A DNA stretch of 64,000 nucleotides, from assembly GCA_038851035.1 (NCBI GenBank), contig JAWCLH010000002.1, positions 62,001 to 126,000 of the forward strand, read 5' to 3'. This DNA is from Thermoplasmata archaeon (GTDB taxonomy: Archaea > Thermoplasmatota > DTKX01 > VGTL01). Below, one piece after another: positions 1 to 8,646 of this stretch (the stretch's first letter is position 1; every line of letters begins with the position of its first letter). Made by a program: the position numbers and the translations under genes. The notes under the pieces were generated by a model that saw only the letters and a list, made by a program, of their open reading frames with translations, was not told the DNA's origin and did no database searches.

Positions 1-728
1 TCGGACGCCACACGATCACAATCACTGTGAAGGACTTAGGCGGCCTCTCTGACTTCTTCGTATGGAAAGTAACCATCGTAAAAAGGAACCATCCGCCCCA
101 GCTCCTTCTCGGGCCGGAGGTGGTGATTCGGGGGGTCGAGAGGAGGCCGGTGATTTTCAGGTTCAACGCGTCCGATCCGGATGGGGACCCCCTGACCTTC
201 TCGGACGACTGCCCTTTCCTAGATGTCGACCCTCTTACGGGTGAGCTGAACTTCACACCCTCAAGGGGCTCGGCCGGGAACTACAGCTTCAATATTACAG
301 TGCGCGACACCGGCGGCCTTTCGGACAGCCGCCCCGTGGCGCTCGTAATAGACCCGGCGCCTGCCGTCCACCTTAACGGAGAAACCCGCCCAGCCGTGGA
401 GATGGTCCTCACGGTTTCGGCTATCCTAACCATTCTCGTTTTGGTAGCGGTGAGTGCGATTTTATCCCGGAGGAGGGCGCGGATTGCACTGAAAACCGTC
501 GAGAGGGAGAGATACGAAAGAATCTACGGTGACGGCAGCTATGCCGCGACCCGGCACGTGTCCGGCCGGGTGGCGCCTCTTCCAAGAAAGGAGGAGGAGG
601 GCCAGGCCCCGGGGGGAGCTGAGGGCAAGAGCGGTCCGAGGTGCCCAAAATGCGGCAGCGACCGGGTGCAGCTTTTCGAGGACGGAGGCGGTATCTGCAA
701 TATATGTGGAAAAGTAATTAAAAAATAA
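1..728 (+). CDS. Cell-surface Ig/cadherin-like repeat protein, C-terminal part (5' end outside window)
   Basis: The reading frame is already open at base 3, and the GTG at 27 is an internal valine, so only the C-terminal ~240 residues are seen. They hold the end of one Ig/cadherin-like repeat, then a complete second one with a DPDGDPLTF core and a TGELNFTP strand typical of cadherin-like/He_PIG domains. Next come a single membrane helix (about residues 124-146 counted from base 27) followed by RRRAR, and an ~85-residue tail ending in a zinc ribbon (CPKC, 14 residues on CNIC). The expected topology is repeats outside, one anchor, and a charged zinc-ribbon tail in the cytoplasm. The family role is adhesion or envelope structure. 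The intracellular zinc ribbon hints at an inside partner, but no function can be assigned. Confidence 0.8.
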   Translation, partial: GRHTITITVKDLGGLSDFFVWKVTIVKRNHPPQLLLGPEVVIRGVERRPVIFRFNASDPDGDPLTFSDDCPFLDVDPLTGELNFTPSRGSAGNYSFNITVRDTGGLSDSRPVALVIDPAPAVHLNGETRPAVEMVLTVSAILTILVLVAVSAILSRRRARIALKTVERERYERIYGDGSYAATRHVSGRVAPLPRKEEEGQAPGGAEGKSGPRCPKCGSDRVQLFEDGGGICNICGKVIKK

Positions 729-867
729 AATAGAAATAACCCGAGCCCAGAAAAAATCACCCTTCGAATTTTGTATCACTCTTCGATAATTGTATCACTT
801 TTCGAGCCTTGTCCGATAAGGTTTTTATGGACCTCCGGACGAAAAAGAAAGCCAGAGGTGAGGAGTG

Positions 868-2010
868 ATGAGAAAGCTCGCACTGACCGTGGGTGCGCTT
901 ATGGTGACCGCAATGCTGGCGGGGCTTGTCCCCGGGCTGGACCCCCTCGACCCTAAAGACTCAATGAAGGACTCGGACGGAGACCGCCTGAGCAACCTTC
1001 TCGAGTTCATCTACGGTACCGACCCGAACTGCAGGGACACGGACAACGGCGGAGCGGACGATGGCTGGGAGGTCTATTACGACCTTAATAGAGCGCACTG
1101 GCCAGTGGGCAGCAGGTGCCACCAGCTCTACGCCAGATACGACAGCGACGGAGACGGCTTCCCGGACGTGAACGTCGACCCGAACTACAGGTTCGACCCG
1201 ACCAACTTGTGGGACGAGGCCGACCTTGCGGACCAGGACGGCTGGAGCAACCTCAGGGAGTATTTTGAGGGAACCGACCCCACAAACCCGGATACCGACA
1301 GTGATGGCAGGATGGACGATGTTGACCCGCAGCCATTGATTCCGAATGATGAGTGGGGCCCCGGCGGGGGAGGGAACATAGGCCAGAACAGCGGCCAGGG
1401 TCAGGGGCTCGGGCAGGGAATGGGGCAAGGCATGGGCCAGGGATATGGCCAAGGAATGGGTCAGGGCCAAGGCAACGGCCAGAGCCAGATCCCCGGCAGC
1501 GGGAACCCGGGCGTGTCCGGCCCCGGCCAGGGCTCGGGCAACGGCCAGAACCAGCCCGGGCCGCTCCCCTACCATGGCCAGGGAACCCACTATGGAGAGG
1601 GCTGGGGGAATGGCCAGAACATCGGTCCGGGGCCCGGCTTCACGCCTCCGTCCAGAATAAGGGTGATATATGCAGAGGCGGGGCGTTTCCTCAATCCAGA
1701 CGGCAGCTCCGCTACTGGCTCCGCATCGTGGGTTAAGGGGAAGCCCTTTACCGTGCGCGGCCTCGTCGAGGTCTACAATGAAGGCCTAGACTCCTGGGTC
1801 CCGATTGATCAGGCAATGGATGTTGTCATCCAGCTCAACCAGACCGGCGCTTCTTATACCCTCTGGGAGGGAAAGGCGGGCGACAGGGGCAACGGAGCCT
1901 TCGAGGCCACCTGCGTGATACCGGGGAATGCGGCTGGTGGAGCGGGGGTCATCGCAATCCATGCCCTCGGGAACAGCGCCGCCGGCGAGAGCTGGCTTGT
2001 GGAGGGGTGA
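868..2010 (+). CDS. Secreted Ca-loop protein with Gly-Gln-rich linker (shorter paralogue)
   Basis: I start at ATG 868, behind GAGGTGAGGAG; a GTG one codon upstream is less likely. The protein has a signal peptide (about 1-25), then several thrombospondin type-3-like calcium loops (DSDGD, DTDNGGADDG, DSDGDGFPD, DTDSDGRMDD) over residues ~30-160. A flexible linker rich in Gly-Gln with Met/Tyr variants follows (~165-250), then a ~120-residue C-terminal domain of beta character. It closely matches the gene at 5149-6600 over both folded parts, so the two are paralogues differing mainly in linker length and composition. The Ca loops suggest an extracellular stalk rigidified by calcium. No membrane anchor or CTERM tail is visible, so it is probably released or held by other surface proteins. 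Function unknown. Confidence 0.85.
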   Translation: MRKLALTVGALMVTAMLAGLVPGLDPLDPKDSMKDSDGDRLSNLLEFIYGTDPNCRDTDNGGADDGWEVYYDLNRAHWPVGSRCHQLYARYDSDGDGFPDVNVDPNYRFDPTNLWDEADLADQDGWSNLREYFEGTDPTNPDTDSDGRMDDVDPQPLIPNDEWGPGGGGNIGQNSGQGQGLGQGMGQGMGQGYGQGMGQGQGNGQSQIPGSGNPGVSGPGQGSGNGQNQPGPLPYHGQGTHYGEGWGNGQNIGPGPGFTPPSRIRVIYAEAGRFLNPDGSSATGSASWVKGKPFTVRGLVEVYNEGLDSWVPIDQAMDVVIQLNQTGASYTLWEGKAGDRGNGAFEATCVIPGNAAGGAGVIAIHALGNSAAGESWLVEG

Positions 2011-2018
2011 GAAGACCT

Positions 2019-2049
2019 CTCTCCCCTTTTTCCTTTCTTTCCTTTTTTC
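2019..2049 (+). terminator. T-rich archaeal transcription terminator
   Basis: Runs of C and T with T5 and T6 tracts begin 9 bases after the stop codon of the upstream gene, with no stable hairpin. This is the usual appearance of archaeal intrinsic termination. Confidence 0.5.
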
Positions 2050-2125
2050 AGCCAGTGGACCCTCTGGCGCAACCCACGCAGACCCTGCGCCCCTCCAAGT
2101 CCCGCTCAGCCAGCGCTCAAATGAA

Positions 2126-2725
2126 TCAAATAAATCTCTCGAACCTATCGGCTGTGGCCCTGCAAATCGGACATACCTGAGGAGGCCTCTCACGGGCGCA
2201 CAGATAGCCGCAGACCCTGCAACGCCAGACTGGGTAGCCACCCTTCAGGCGGGAGGGCATGTCCGCCGCTCCAGAGGCATAGACCTCCTCCCCCGCCTTT
2301 CCTCCGGAGGCTGGGGTTATGGGGGTCGTGGACAGCTCTCCCCCCAGCTCTCCCTTTGCCGCACTCCGTCCTGAACCGGCGCCGGCCAGTCCCACCCTCC
2401 TCTCTCTAGGTGGCCGGCGCTCCAGGACGACCCTGCGCTCGATTCTTCCCTCAATCCAGTCTCTCGTGACATAGAGTGCGCAGTAGCAGGCGCCGTAATC
2501 GCTCAGGTCTGCGTCCCGATAGTCGCAGGGGCATATAATGTCTAGGTCGAGTTCCCTTCGACCGTCGGCGATACGGCACGGGCACGACGGATATCCGTAG
2601 CGCTTAATATTGGTCAGAAGGCCTTCGACGAGCGTCATCGTGTCCTCCCTGTTGGGGTTGAGGATATATCCGCCCGCGCTCGCGTCCCTCTCAAGACGCC
2701 GAAACAGCTCCTCCGCTTCTCCCAT
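2126..2725 (-). CDS. Ferredoxin-dependent disulfide reductase (FTR catalytic-subunit type) fused to a rubredoxin-like domain
   Basis: The N-terminal ~100 residues carry the ferredoxin:thioredoxin reductase catalytic-chain pattern: CPC at 48-50, CPC at 65-67 and CYC at 80-82. These would supply a 4Fe-4S cluster plus an active-site disulfide. After a Gly/Ser-rich linker, the last ~35 residues form a rubredoxin-like knuckle pair (CRVCGYLC, then CPIC). Archaeal homologues reduce disulfides with ferredoxin electrons; the rubredoxin part could act as electron entry or relay, which is inference. The start ATG has GGAGGGA at good spacing. The gene is last in a minus-strand redox set after a glutaredoxin and an AhpF/TrxR-like flavoprotein, so a shared role in thiol homeostasis or peroxide defence is likely. 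Confidence 0.85.
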   Translation of the reverse strand: MGEAEELFRRLERDASAGGYILNPNREDTMTLVEGLLTNIKRYGYPSCPCRIADGRRELDLDIICPCDYRDADLSDYGACYCALYVTRDWIEGRIERRVVLERRPPRERRVGLAGAGSGRSAAKGELGGELSTTPITPASGGKAGEEVYASGAADMPSRLKGGYPVWRCRVCGYLCARERPPQVCPICRATADRFERFI

Positions 2726-2859
2726 ACTATCCCTCCATTAATTTAACGGCTTCCCGCCTCCCTCGAATCTGCCCCGCTCTCTTCCCTCTGCTCTTGATCG
2801 GGCCCGGTCTTCTTCCGGTCTTAAATCCATGCCCTTTCGCTTTCCCACGGCGGGGCGCT

Positions 2860-3141
2860 TCAGGAAATTCCTAGAGCCTCCCTGATTTTCTTCTCGTCGA
2901 ATCCGACAATGCACCTCTCCCCGATGAGGAGTGTCGGGAATGAGAGGGCGGGGTTGTGCTTCTGCACTTCATTCAGAACCCTCTCCCTCTCCTCACCCTC
3001 CAACTCATCCACGTAAATATAATTATAGTCGACGCCGCTGTCCTCCAGAAGACTCCTGGTCTTTTTACACCACATGCAGGTGCTCAGCGCCCAGAGGAAA
3101 ACCTTTTTGTCCTTCATCTTCCCCTCAACGTGCCTCTTCAT
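2860..3141 (-). CDS. Glutaredoxin-like protein
   Basis: A small thioredoxin-fold protein of 93 residues from the start chosen here. ATG 3141 is preferred because GAGGGTGAT, matching the 16S 3' end, lies six bases upstream; an upstream ATG (3165) would add eight residues. The active site CMWC is at 22-25 and the cis-Pro segment reads FPTLLIG. The C-terminal helix follows IVGFDEKKIREAL, as in glutaredoxins and NrdH-like proteins. It probably passes electrons from the flavoprotein encoded just upstream, or from the FTR-type reductase downstream, to protein disulfides. It lies between those two genes, so co-transcription is likely. Confidence 0.85.
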   Translation of the reverse strand: MKRHVEGKMKDKKVFLWALSTCMWCKKTRSLLEDSGVDYNYIYVDELEGEERERVLNEVQKHNPALSFPTLLIGERCIVGFDEKKIREALGIS

Positions 3142-3202
3142 AGAACCAATCACCCTCTGCCTCATTTCCCCCTGACCCGTCCATATCTGGCCAGGAAAGA
3201 TA

Positions 3203-4819
3203 TCAATCTTTGCCCCCTTTTCTCCAGTAGGGCTCCATGAGGTCGTCGAAGGCGGAGAGCGCCGCCACGGCCCCCGCCCCGACTGCGGTCACGATCTGCC
3301 TGACGCCGCCCGTGACGTCCCCTGCGGCGTAGACCCTCGGGATGTTGGTCCGCATGGCCTCATCGACTTTGACGAATCCATTCTCGTCCACAGTGACGCC
3401 GATTTCTCTAGCGAGCTGTGATGAGGGGACAAGGCCCACCGCGATAAATACCGCATCAACGGGTATTGTAGTAACGGCCCCGGACTTAAGGTTCTTGACA
3501 CGGACGCTCTCCACCCTCTCCCGGCCCTGAATCTCCTCAACTACGGTCTCCCATAAGATGGTGCCTTTAGTGGCGGCGAAGAGATCCTGGAGCCTTTTCT
3601 GGGCGCGGAGCTTGTCCCGTCGGTGAATGATGGTCACGTCCGCCCCAAGGCTCGAGAGATATATTGCGTCGGTCAGCGCTCCATTCCCGCCGCCAACGAC
3701 TGCAACGCGTTTTCCCCGGTACAGAAATCCGTCGCATGTGGCGCAGTAGCTTACCCCCCTGCCCGCCAGCCTCTCCTCTCCAGGGACCCCGAGCTTGCGA
3801 TGCTCCGCACCTGTGGCTAAAATCACCGCCCTCCCCAGATACCTCCCCCTCGGCGTCAAGGCCTCGATTTTCCTCCCAACCTTTAGCTCCAGCACAGGCT
3901 CGTTCTCTATGACCTCCGCATAGTCCCTGACCTGTGCTCCAATAAGCTCCATGAGCTTGGCTCCGGGGATGTTGCGGAACCCAGGCCAGTTCTCGACAGC
4001 GGGCGTCAGGGCGACCTGACCACCGACAACTCTTTTCTCAAGTACGACGGTCTTCAGGCCGCTCCGCTCGGCGTACATTGCTGCCGTGAGCCCCGCCGGC
4101 CCGCCGCCAACTACTATTAAGTCCACCTCCCTTTCCAATGATGCAGGCCTGGGAGCCGGCGTGGGCTCCACCCACTCCTTCACGCTCAGAACCCGCTCCA
4201 CAAACCTCTCTTCGGTCTGGAGACCCTTGCTCACCGTAACTCCATTGACCACCGTCTGCGGGACCCCTCCGAGATGCACCTCTCTTGCCAGGTCCGGATT
4301 CTCAAGCGCCTCCACGCACTCAGCGCTCACCAAATCCGGCTTTTCTATGGCGCATTTGAAAGCGTTCAAGACCTCGCCCGGGCAGTACGGGCACGTGGGT
4401 GTCACAAAAACCCGGATGTGCCTTTTCTCTTTCAGCCCCGCAAGAAGCTCTTTGGAGCGGGCTCCAAGTCCGCTCTCGCGCATTGATACCCTGAGAATCG
4501 TCTGAATCAGGGACCTGGCCTCCTCGCCAAGCGGAGCTCCCGTGTAGCGGATATTAAAGAGCTCAGGCTCTATAAGAACACTGGGGGATCTGCTCACATT
4601 CCATCGACGAGATTTGTCACCACCGATATCGTTGATGTTTACCATTATTTTATCTGACAGCTTTGGAAACACGGAGAGCAGTGCGACCGTCAAGTCATTA
4701 AAGGGATCATTCTCCCGAGCCTTGATAAACACATCTAGACTTACAGGCCGGCTTAACACGCTGAAGGCTTTTCTAATGGCCTCTTTGTTTTCTTCACTTA
4801 TCAACTCATCTTGGCTCAT
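3203..4819 (-). CDS. AhpF-like thioredoxin reductase with N-terminal double thioredoxin-fold domain
   Basis: The start is ATG 4819, behind AAGGAGGGG; an in-frame TTG at 4846 lacks such support. Residues ~1-215 form two tandem thioredoxin folds like the N-terminal domain of AhpF or archaeal protein disulfide oxidoreductase. The first has no CxxC; the second has CPYC at 143-146. Residues ~230-538 are a thioredoxin reductase: FAD motif GGGPAG near 240, redox-active CATC at 359-362, NAD(P) motif GGGNGA near 377, HRRDKLRA (favours NADPH) at ~399, and AAGDVTGG near the end. Length (538) fits AhpF. It should pass electrons from NADPH through its own CPYC to a glutaredoxin or peroxiredoxin. No AhpC gene is nearby. 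Confidence 0.88.
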   Translation of the reverse strand: MSQDELISEENKEAIRKAFSVLSRPVSLDVFIKARENDPFNDLTVALLSVFPKLSDKIMVNINDIGGDKSRRWNVSRSPSVLIEPELFNIRYTGAPLGEEARSLIQTILRVSMRESGLGARSKELLAGLKEKRHIRVFVTPTCPYCPGEVLNAFKCAIEKPDLVSAECVEALENPDLAREVHLGGVPQTVVNGVTVSKGLQTEERFVERVLSVKEWVEPTPAPRPASLEREVDLIVVGGGPAGLTAAMYAERSGLKTVVLEKRVVGGQVALTPAVENWPGFRNIPGAKLMELIGAQVRDYAEVIENEPVLELKVGRKIEALTPRGRYLGRAVILATGAEHRKLGVPGEERLAGRGVSYCATCDGFLYRGKRVAVVGGGNGALTDAIYLSSLGADVTIIHRRDKLRAQKRLQDLFAATKGTILWETVVEEIQGRERVESVRVKNLKSGAVTTIPVDAVFIAVGLVPSSQLAREIGVTVDENGFVKVDEAMRTNIPRVYAAGDVTGGVRQIVTAVGAGAVAALSAFDDLMEPYWRKGGKD

Positions 4820-4885
4820 TCTCTCCCCCTCCTTATTATCCCCCAACCGTTTTCGGTATTTTATGATTACGAAAGACCTAATTCA

Positions 4886-5096
4886 CCGAACTTAATATAC
4901 TGGATGTAATCCTTTGCCGTTCACCCATTAGAGGAGCAGCCAGGCGGCCTTCAATAGTATTGCATAACAAGCAACCCAACAATCAAAATCGCTAACCTCA
5001 TGTATTTAAACTCATGTATTGACACATATATTTAAATGACTATTCATCCCTTATAACCATTATTATTCGAAATTTGTCTTAGAAAGTATATATATC
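4886..5096. promoter_or_regulatory. Divergent AT-rich promoter region; clear TATA box at 5085-5096 for the plus strand
   Basis: The ~330 bases between the AhpF-like gene and the large Gly-Gln gene hold no ORF. A strong TATA element (AGTATATATATCCC, 5085-5096) lies ~60 bases before ATG 5149, predicting a ~30-base leader that contains the GAGGTGAGGTGA ribosome site. A weaker AT element near 4886-4905 could serve the minus strand. The segment 5000-5040 contains the near-repeats CATGTATTTAAA, CATGTATTGAC and CATATATTTAAATG, possibly an operator. Confidence 0.5.
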
Positions 5097-5148
5097 CCAC
5101 CAACATAAGAAGACTCAAGGAGCTGAACTCCGAGAGAGGTGAGGTGAA

Positions 5149-6600
5149 ATGAAACGGATGTGGGCAACAGTGCTTGCCATGTTGATGGTCGGTGGGGCGC
5201 TAACGGGATTCGCCCTAGCGTTGGACCCTCTGGATCCTTCTGACGCTCTGAAGGACTCGGATGGGGACCAGCTGACCAACCTCCAGGAGTTCATCTACGG
5301 GACGGACCCGAACAACAGGGACACGGACAACGGCGGAGCAGATGACGGCTGGGAAGTCTATTATGACCTGAACAGGGCCTACTGGCCCGTGGGCCGGTTT
5401 GGCCATGACCAGTACGCCAGATACGACAGCGATGATGACGGCTTCCCAGATGTGAACGTCGACCCGAACTACAAGTTCGATCCGACATACATGTGGGACG
5501 AGGCCGACCTTGCGGACCAGGACGGCTGGAGCAACCTCAGGGAGTATTTTGAGGGAACCGACCCCACAAACCCGGACACCGACAGTGACGGCAGGATGGA
5601 CGATGTTGACCCCCAGCCGCTGATTCCTGATGCCCAGTCCGGGCCAGGCAACGACGGCAATGGAGGTGGCCAGAATAGCGGTCAGGGCCAGGGCCAGGGT
5701 CAGGGCCAGGGTCAGGGCCAGGGTCAGGGCCAGGGCCAAGGCCAGGGCCAGGGCCAAGGTCAGGGTCAGGGCCAAGGCCAGGGCCAGGGCCAAGGTCAGG
5801 GTCAGGGCCAGGGCCAGGGTCAGGGCCAGGGCAACGGTCAGGGCCAAGGCCAGGGCCAGGGCCAAGGTCAGGGTCAGGGCCAAGGCCAGGGTCAGGGCCA
5901 AGGCCAGGGCCAGGGCCAAGGTCAGGGTCAGGGCCAAGGCCAAGGCCAGGGTCAGGGCCAGGGCCAAGGCCAGGGCCAAGGTCAGGGCCAGGGCCAAGGC
6001 CAGGGCCAGGGTAACGGACAAAACCAACAGGGTGGCCAACAGGGTGGCCAGCAGGGCCAAGGCCAGGGCCAGGGTGGCCAACAGGGCCAGGGCCAGGGCC
6101 AAGGAGGCCAAGGCCAAAACCAGAACCAAGGCCAGGGTCAGCAGAACCAAGGCCAGGGCCAGCAGGGAGGTGGAGGCCAGGGCCAGGGCAACGGTCAGAA
6201 TCAGCAAGGTGGGAATCCCAACAGGCCTCCCACTCGCGTGATACTGACCTTCACCGAGGCTGGCAAATTTACCAACCCAGCGGGTACACCTGCAGTCCAG
6301 CCCGGAGCGACCTCTTGGCCGAAGGGCAAACCCTTCACCATCCGCGGCTATATACAATACTACAATGAAGGGACCGACTCGTGGATGACGATTGACTCGG
6401 CGATGGATGTGGTCGTGCAGCTCAACCAGAGTTCTGCGTCGTACAAGCTCTGGCAGGGTAAGGCTGGCACGACCGGCGACGGCTCCTTTGTCGCCTCCTG
6501 CCTCATCCCCGGCGATGCGGCCGGTGGCGTCGGGCAGATCGCCATCCATGTGCTGGGCAATACCTTCTGGGCGGAGTCATGGCTGGTTGAAGACCTCTGA
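5149..6600 (+). CDS. Secreted Ca-loop protein with very long Gly-Gln repeat (longer paralogue)
   Basis: ATG 5149 follows GAGGTGAGGTGAA. The order is a signal peptide (~1-25), TSP3-like calcium loops (~30-160), an almost pure Gly-Gln dipeptide tract (~178-288), a mixed Gln/Gly/Asn linker (~288-360), and a C-terminal beta domain (~362-483) shared with the paralogue at 868-2010. The Gly-Gln tract is encoded by GGCCAG/GGTCAG hexamers, so slippage-driven length change is likely. It has no hydrophobic anchor. Such a chain would be a flexible, hydrated, glutamine-rich polymer, for example a matrix, spacer or adhesive; glutamines are also transglutaminase acceptors. All of this is inference. Long T-rich sequence follows the stop. 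Confidence 0.88.
   Translation: MKRMWATVLAMLMVGGALTGFALALDPLDPSDALKDSDGDQLTNLQEFIYGTDPNNRDTDNGGADDGWEVYYDLNRAYWPVGRFGHDQYARYDSDDDGFPDVNVDPNYKFDPTYMWDEADLADQDGWSNLREYFEGTDPTNPDTDSDGRMDDVDPQPLIPDAQSGPGNDGNGGGQNSGQGQGQGQGQGQGQGQGQGQGQGQGQGQGQGQGQGQGQGQGQGQGQGQGQGNGQGQGQGQGQGQGQGQGQGQGQGQGQGQGQGQGQGQGQGQGQGQGQGQGQGQGQGQGQGNGQNQQGGQQGGQQGQGQGQGGQQGQGQGQGGQGQNQNQGQGQQNQGQGQQGGGGQGQGNGQNQQGGNPNRPPTRVILTFTEAGKFTNPAGTPAVQPGATSWPKGKPFTIRGYIQYYNEGTDSWMTIDSAMDVVVQLNQSSASYKLWQGKAGTTGDGSFVASCLIPGDAAGGVGQIAIHVLGNTFWAESWLVEDL
5680..6011 (+). repeat. Hexanucleotide tandem repeat GGNCAG coding for Gly-Gln
   Basis: About 55 near-contiguous hexamers alternate GGCCAG, GGTCAG and GGCCAA, interrupted by rare Gly-Asn units. 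All changes are synonymous or G/N swaps and the frame is kept, so the amino-acid repeat is under selection while codons drift. Confidence 0.95.
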
Positions 6601-6611
6601 GCAACTGGCCA

Positions 6612-6664
6612 TTTCTCTTTTTTATTTTTCATTTTAAAATTTTTTATATCTTTTTCCTTTTTAT
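6612..6664. terminator. Long T-rich terminator between convergent genes
   Basis: Several T6-T7 tracts begin about 15 bases after the stop of the upstream plus-strand gene and lie just before the end of the convergent minus-strand gene. The composition is what archaeal RNA polymerase terminates at. Confidence 0.55.
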
Positions 6665-6689
6665 ATTCTCTTGCTCCGGCGCTCAGCCT

Positions 6690-8576
6690 TTAGACGCGCC
6701 GGGCGCCGCAGATCATCAAAGTGGCCATGGCAGCGCCCACAAGCAAAATCGACATTGCGCAGGCTGGGCTCGAGGGCACAGCGATTCTCATTGAGGCCGT
6801 CCTCGTCTCTGCGGGGTAATGAAGCGGCGATGCCTCCACAGTGAGCCTTACGGTCCTTCCTGCGGCGTCTGCAGGTATAGAGACTCTGACAGGGATCGTG
6901 GCGCTCTCGCCTGGAGCGAGCTTTCTGGTAATGTTGCCCTCGGGATAGCCTATCTTCCAGCCGTTCTCGGTCCAGGCCCAAATTTTGAATGCCGCTGCCA
7001 TCGAGCCAGTATTGGTCACGGTTGCGATATATGTGTTTGCCTTACCAGCCTCAGGAATCTGTTTTTCGGTAGAGAGGGCGATGGTGAAGTTCAGCGTCCT
7101 TTCGATGCTCAGATTTAGCTTTACAGATGAATACATGCCGGCCTGGTGAAACGCAGTGACTAGAAGGGAGAAATTACCTTGGGGTGCATTGGGAGGCACA
7201 GCCAGCTCCAAGCAAACCTCCACGGCGGGAGGGTGCAGCTCGACAGGCCCGGTGCCCCTGAGTACAGAAACATTCGCGGGGAGTCCGGAGACGCTTAGCA
7301 TGACCTTTCCAGAGAGGCGCTCTAAAGAATGGAGGACAAGCGAGAACTCTGCGCTCTCCTCTGAGGAGACGAGTGCGCTCGAGTTCTGGGCAGATAGGAG
7401 AATGTCCGGCTTATAGAGGCCAACTAGGCAGAGCTCACCTCCTGAAATAACTAGTGCCTCCGCTCCGTTGTGGAACGGGTCCAGCTCTCCGACCCTAGCC
7501 ACATCGCAGAAACCTTCGGGAGCCCAGACCGTCTCAGATCTCCAATCGGCCCCGCTCCACCAAACGACACTCACACCGTTCCCCCCTGTGACAACCACTT
7601 CCGCACCCTCGGAGCCCGTAAGGAGGTCTCCGATAGCAACGCCCCCAAGTGGGCTTCCGGTCCTCCAGAGGATCATCCCGCCCCAGGTCCCACCGACCAG
7701 CTCGAGGAGGACGAGTTCCCCGCCCTCAGTAGAAACCAAAAGTTCACAACCGGCATGGCGGGGGTCGGCGTCTCCGTGTGCAAGCCCCGTGACCGCTGAG
7801 GGCGAGGTCCAGAGCGTCAGATTCCTCCATCCTTTTCCATCGTTGTAAACCTCAAGGAGCTGGCCGGCGGAGGTGCCTATCACCAGCTCGTCTCCGGCCC
7901 TCATCGAATCGATGTCGGCGGCAATGATGGAGCACGCGCCCGCAACCGTGTGAATTCTCCGCGACATCGCGGTGTCCTCCCCAAGGTCCACGAGCGATAT
8001 TTCTCCTCCGCTATCCACCGCCGCCACTCCCCATCCCCGTCCCTCCTGACACAGCCTTCCAGCGCTCACAGCTAGCACGGGGGCGCTACATATTTGGAGG
8101 AGACGTGCAGAGACCTGACGGCCGAGCGCCGAAATCAGGTATATTGCTCCCGAGGCCTGAGCCGTTGCGACTCCCACAGCAAGTTCGAATCCATCAGAGC
8201 CGGCATCGAGCTCGCCTGTAGCGATTGAAGTAATCGAGCCATCTGCCTTCCAAGGAGTCTCCGTCCTCCATGCACAGCCCTCCATCCAAACGAGTCGGAG
8301 GCTCCCAGAATCCCCTCCTGTCACACCCTCGTCGCCAGGAACGGACGGGATGAAATCGGCCACGGCCAGAGTCGTTAGATTGCCCTCCCCCTCCAGAACA
8401 GTTTCGTGATGCCAGATGGAAACCGCGCCCTCCCGGCCGGAAGCTGCCCCGCAGAGGCGATTCATGTTCGATGCGGGAGAGAGGATGAGCAGGGCCAATA
8501 AGAGAAGGGCGAGGGCAAAGGCAATACGAGAGCCGGCCCGAATACCCGGGCCGTTGTGCTCCTCTCTGACCGTCAT
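6690..8576 (-). CDS. Secreted, membrane-anchored propeller-like protein with C-terminal NEW3/Ig-like domains
   Basis: I place the start at ATG 8576, which follows AGAGGATT and precedes a signal helix (LALLLLALLILSPA). The longer reading from 8654 would overlap the upstream pfkA stop. Residues ~45-400 hold repeated units of the form 'IATGELDAGSDGFELAVG' and 'VAIGDLLTGSEGAEVVVTG', spaced ~50 residues apart, like FG-GAP/beta-propeller repeats. Residues ~405-600 hold two Ig-like domains of the NEW3/CARDB type, the second with NTGSMAAAFKIWAWTENGW. A C-terminal membrane helix (AMSILLVGAAMATLMICGA) ends in RRV. The likely location is outside the cell, anchored at the C-terminus. The ligand is unknown. 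Confidence 0.75.
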   Translation of the reverse strand: MTVREEHNGPGIRAGSRIAFALALLLLALLILSPASNMNRLCGAASGREGAVSIWHHETVLEGEGNLTTLAVADFIPSVPGDEGVTGGDSGSLRLVWMEGCAWRTETPWKADGSITSIATGELDAGSDGFELAVGVATAQASGAIYLISALGRQVSARLLQICSAPVLAVSAGRLCQEGRGWGVAAVDSGGEISLVDLGEDTAMSRRIHTVAGACSIIAADIDSMRAGDELVIGTSAGQLLEVYNDGKGWRNLTLWTSPSAVTGLAHGDADPRHAGCELLVSTEGGELVLLELVGGTWGGMILWRTGSPLGGVAIGDLLTGSEGAEVVVTGGNGVSVVWWSGADWRSETVWAPEGFCDVARVGELDPFHNGAEALVISGGELCLVGLYKPDILLSAQNSSALVSSEESAEFSLVLHSLERLSGKVMLSVSGLPANVSVLRGTGPVELHPPAVEVCLELAVPPNAPQGNFSLLVTAFHQAGMYSSVKLNLSIERTLNFTIALSTEKQIPEAGKANTYIATVTNTGSMAAAFKIWAWTENGWKIGYPEGNITRKLAPGESATIPVRVSIPADAAGRTVRLTVEASPLHYPAETRTASMRIAVPSSPACAMSILLVGAAMATLMICGARRV

Positions 8577-8646
8577 CAGCCGACCAATCCTCTGGGACGT
8601 ATATCTGGTTTTCCAGCGCGGGCCGGAGAATGGGTCCGAAGAGGCC

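Noticed and set aside
5680-6011. CRISPR array
   Set aside because: The repeats are contiguous hexamers in frame with a protein, without spacers.
5215-6549. Long antisense reading frame opposite the Gly-Gln repeat gene
   Set aside because: It is produced by the GGNCAG repeat, reads as Leu-Ala-rich low complexity, and has no ribosome site. The plus-strand gene has a signal peptide and a paralogue.
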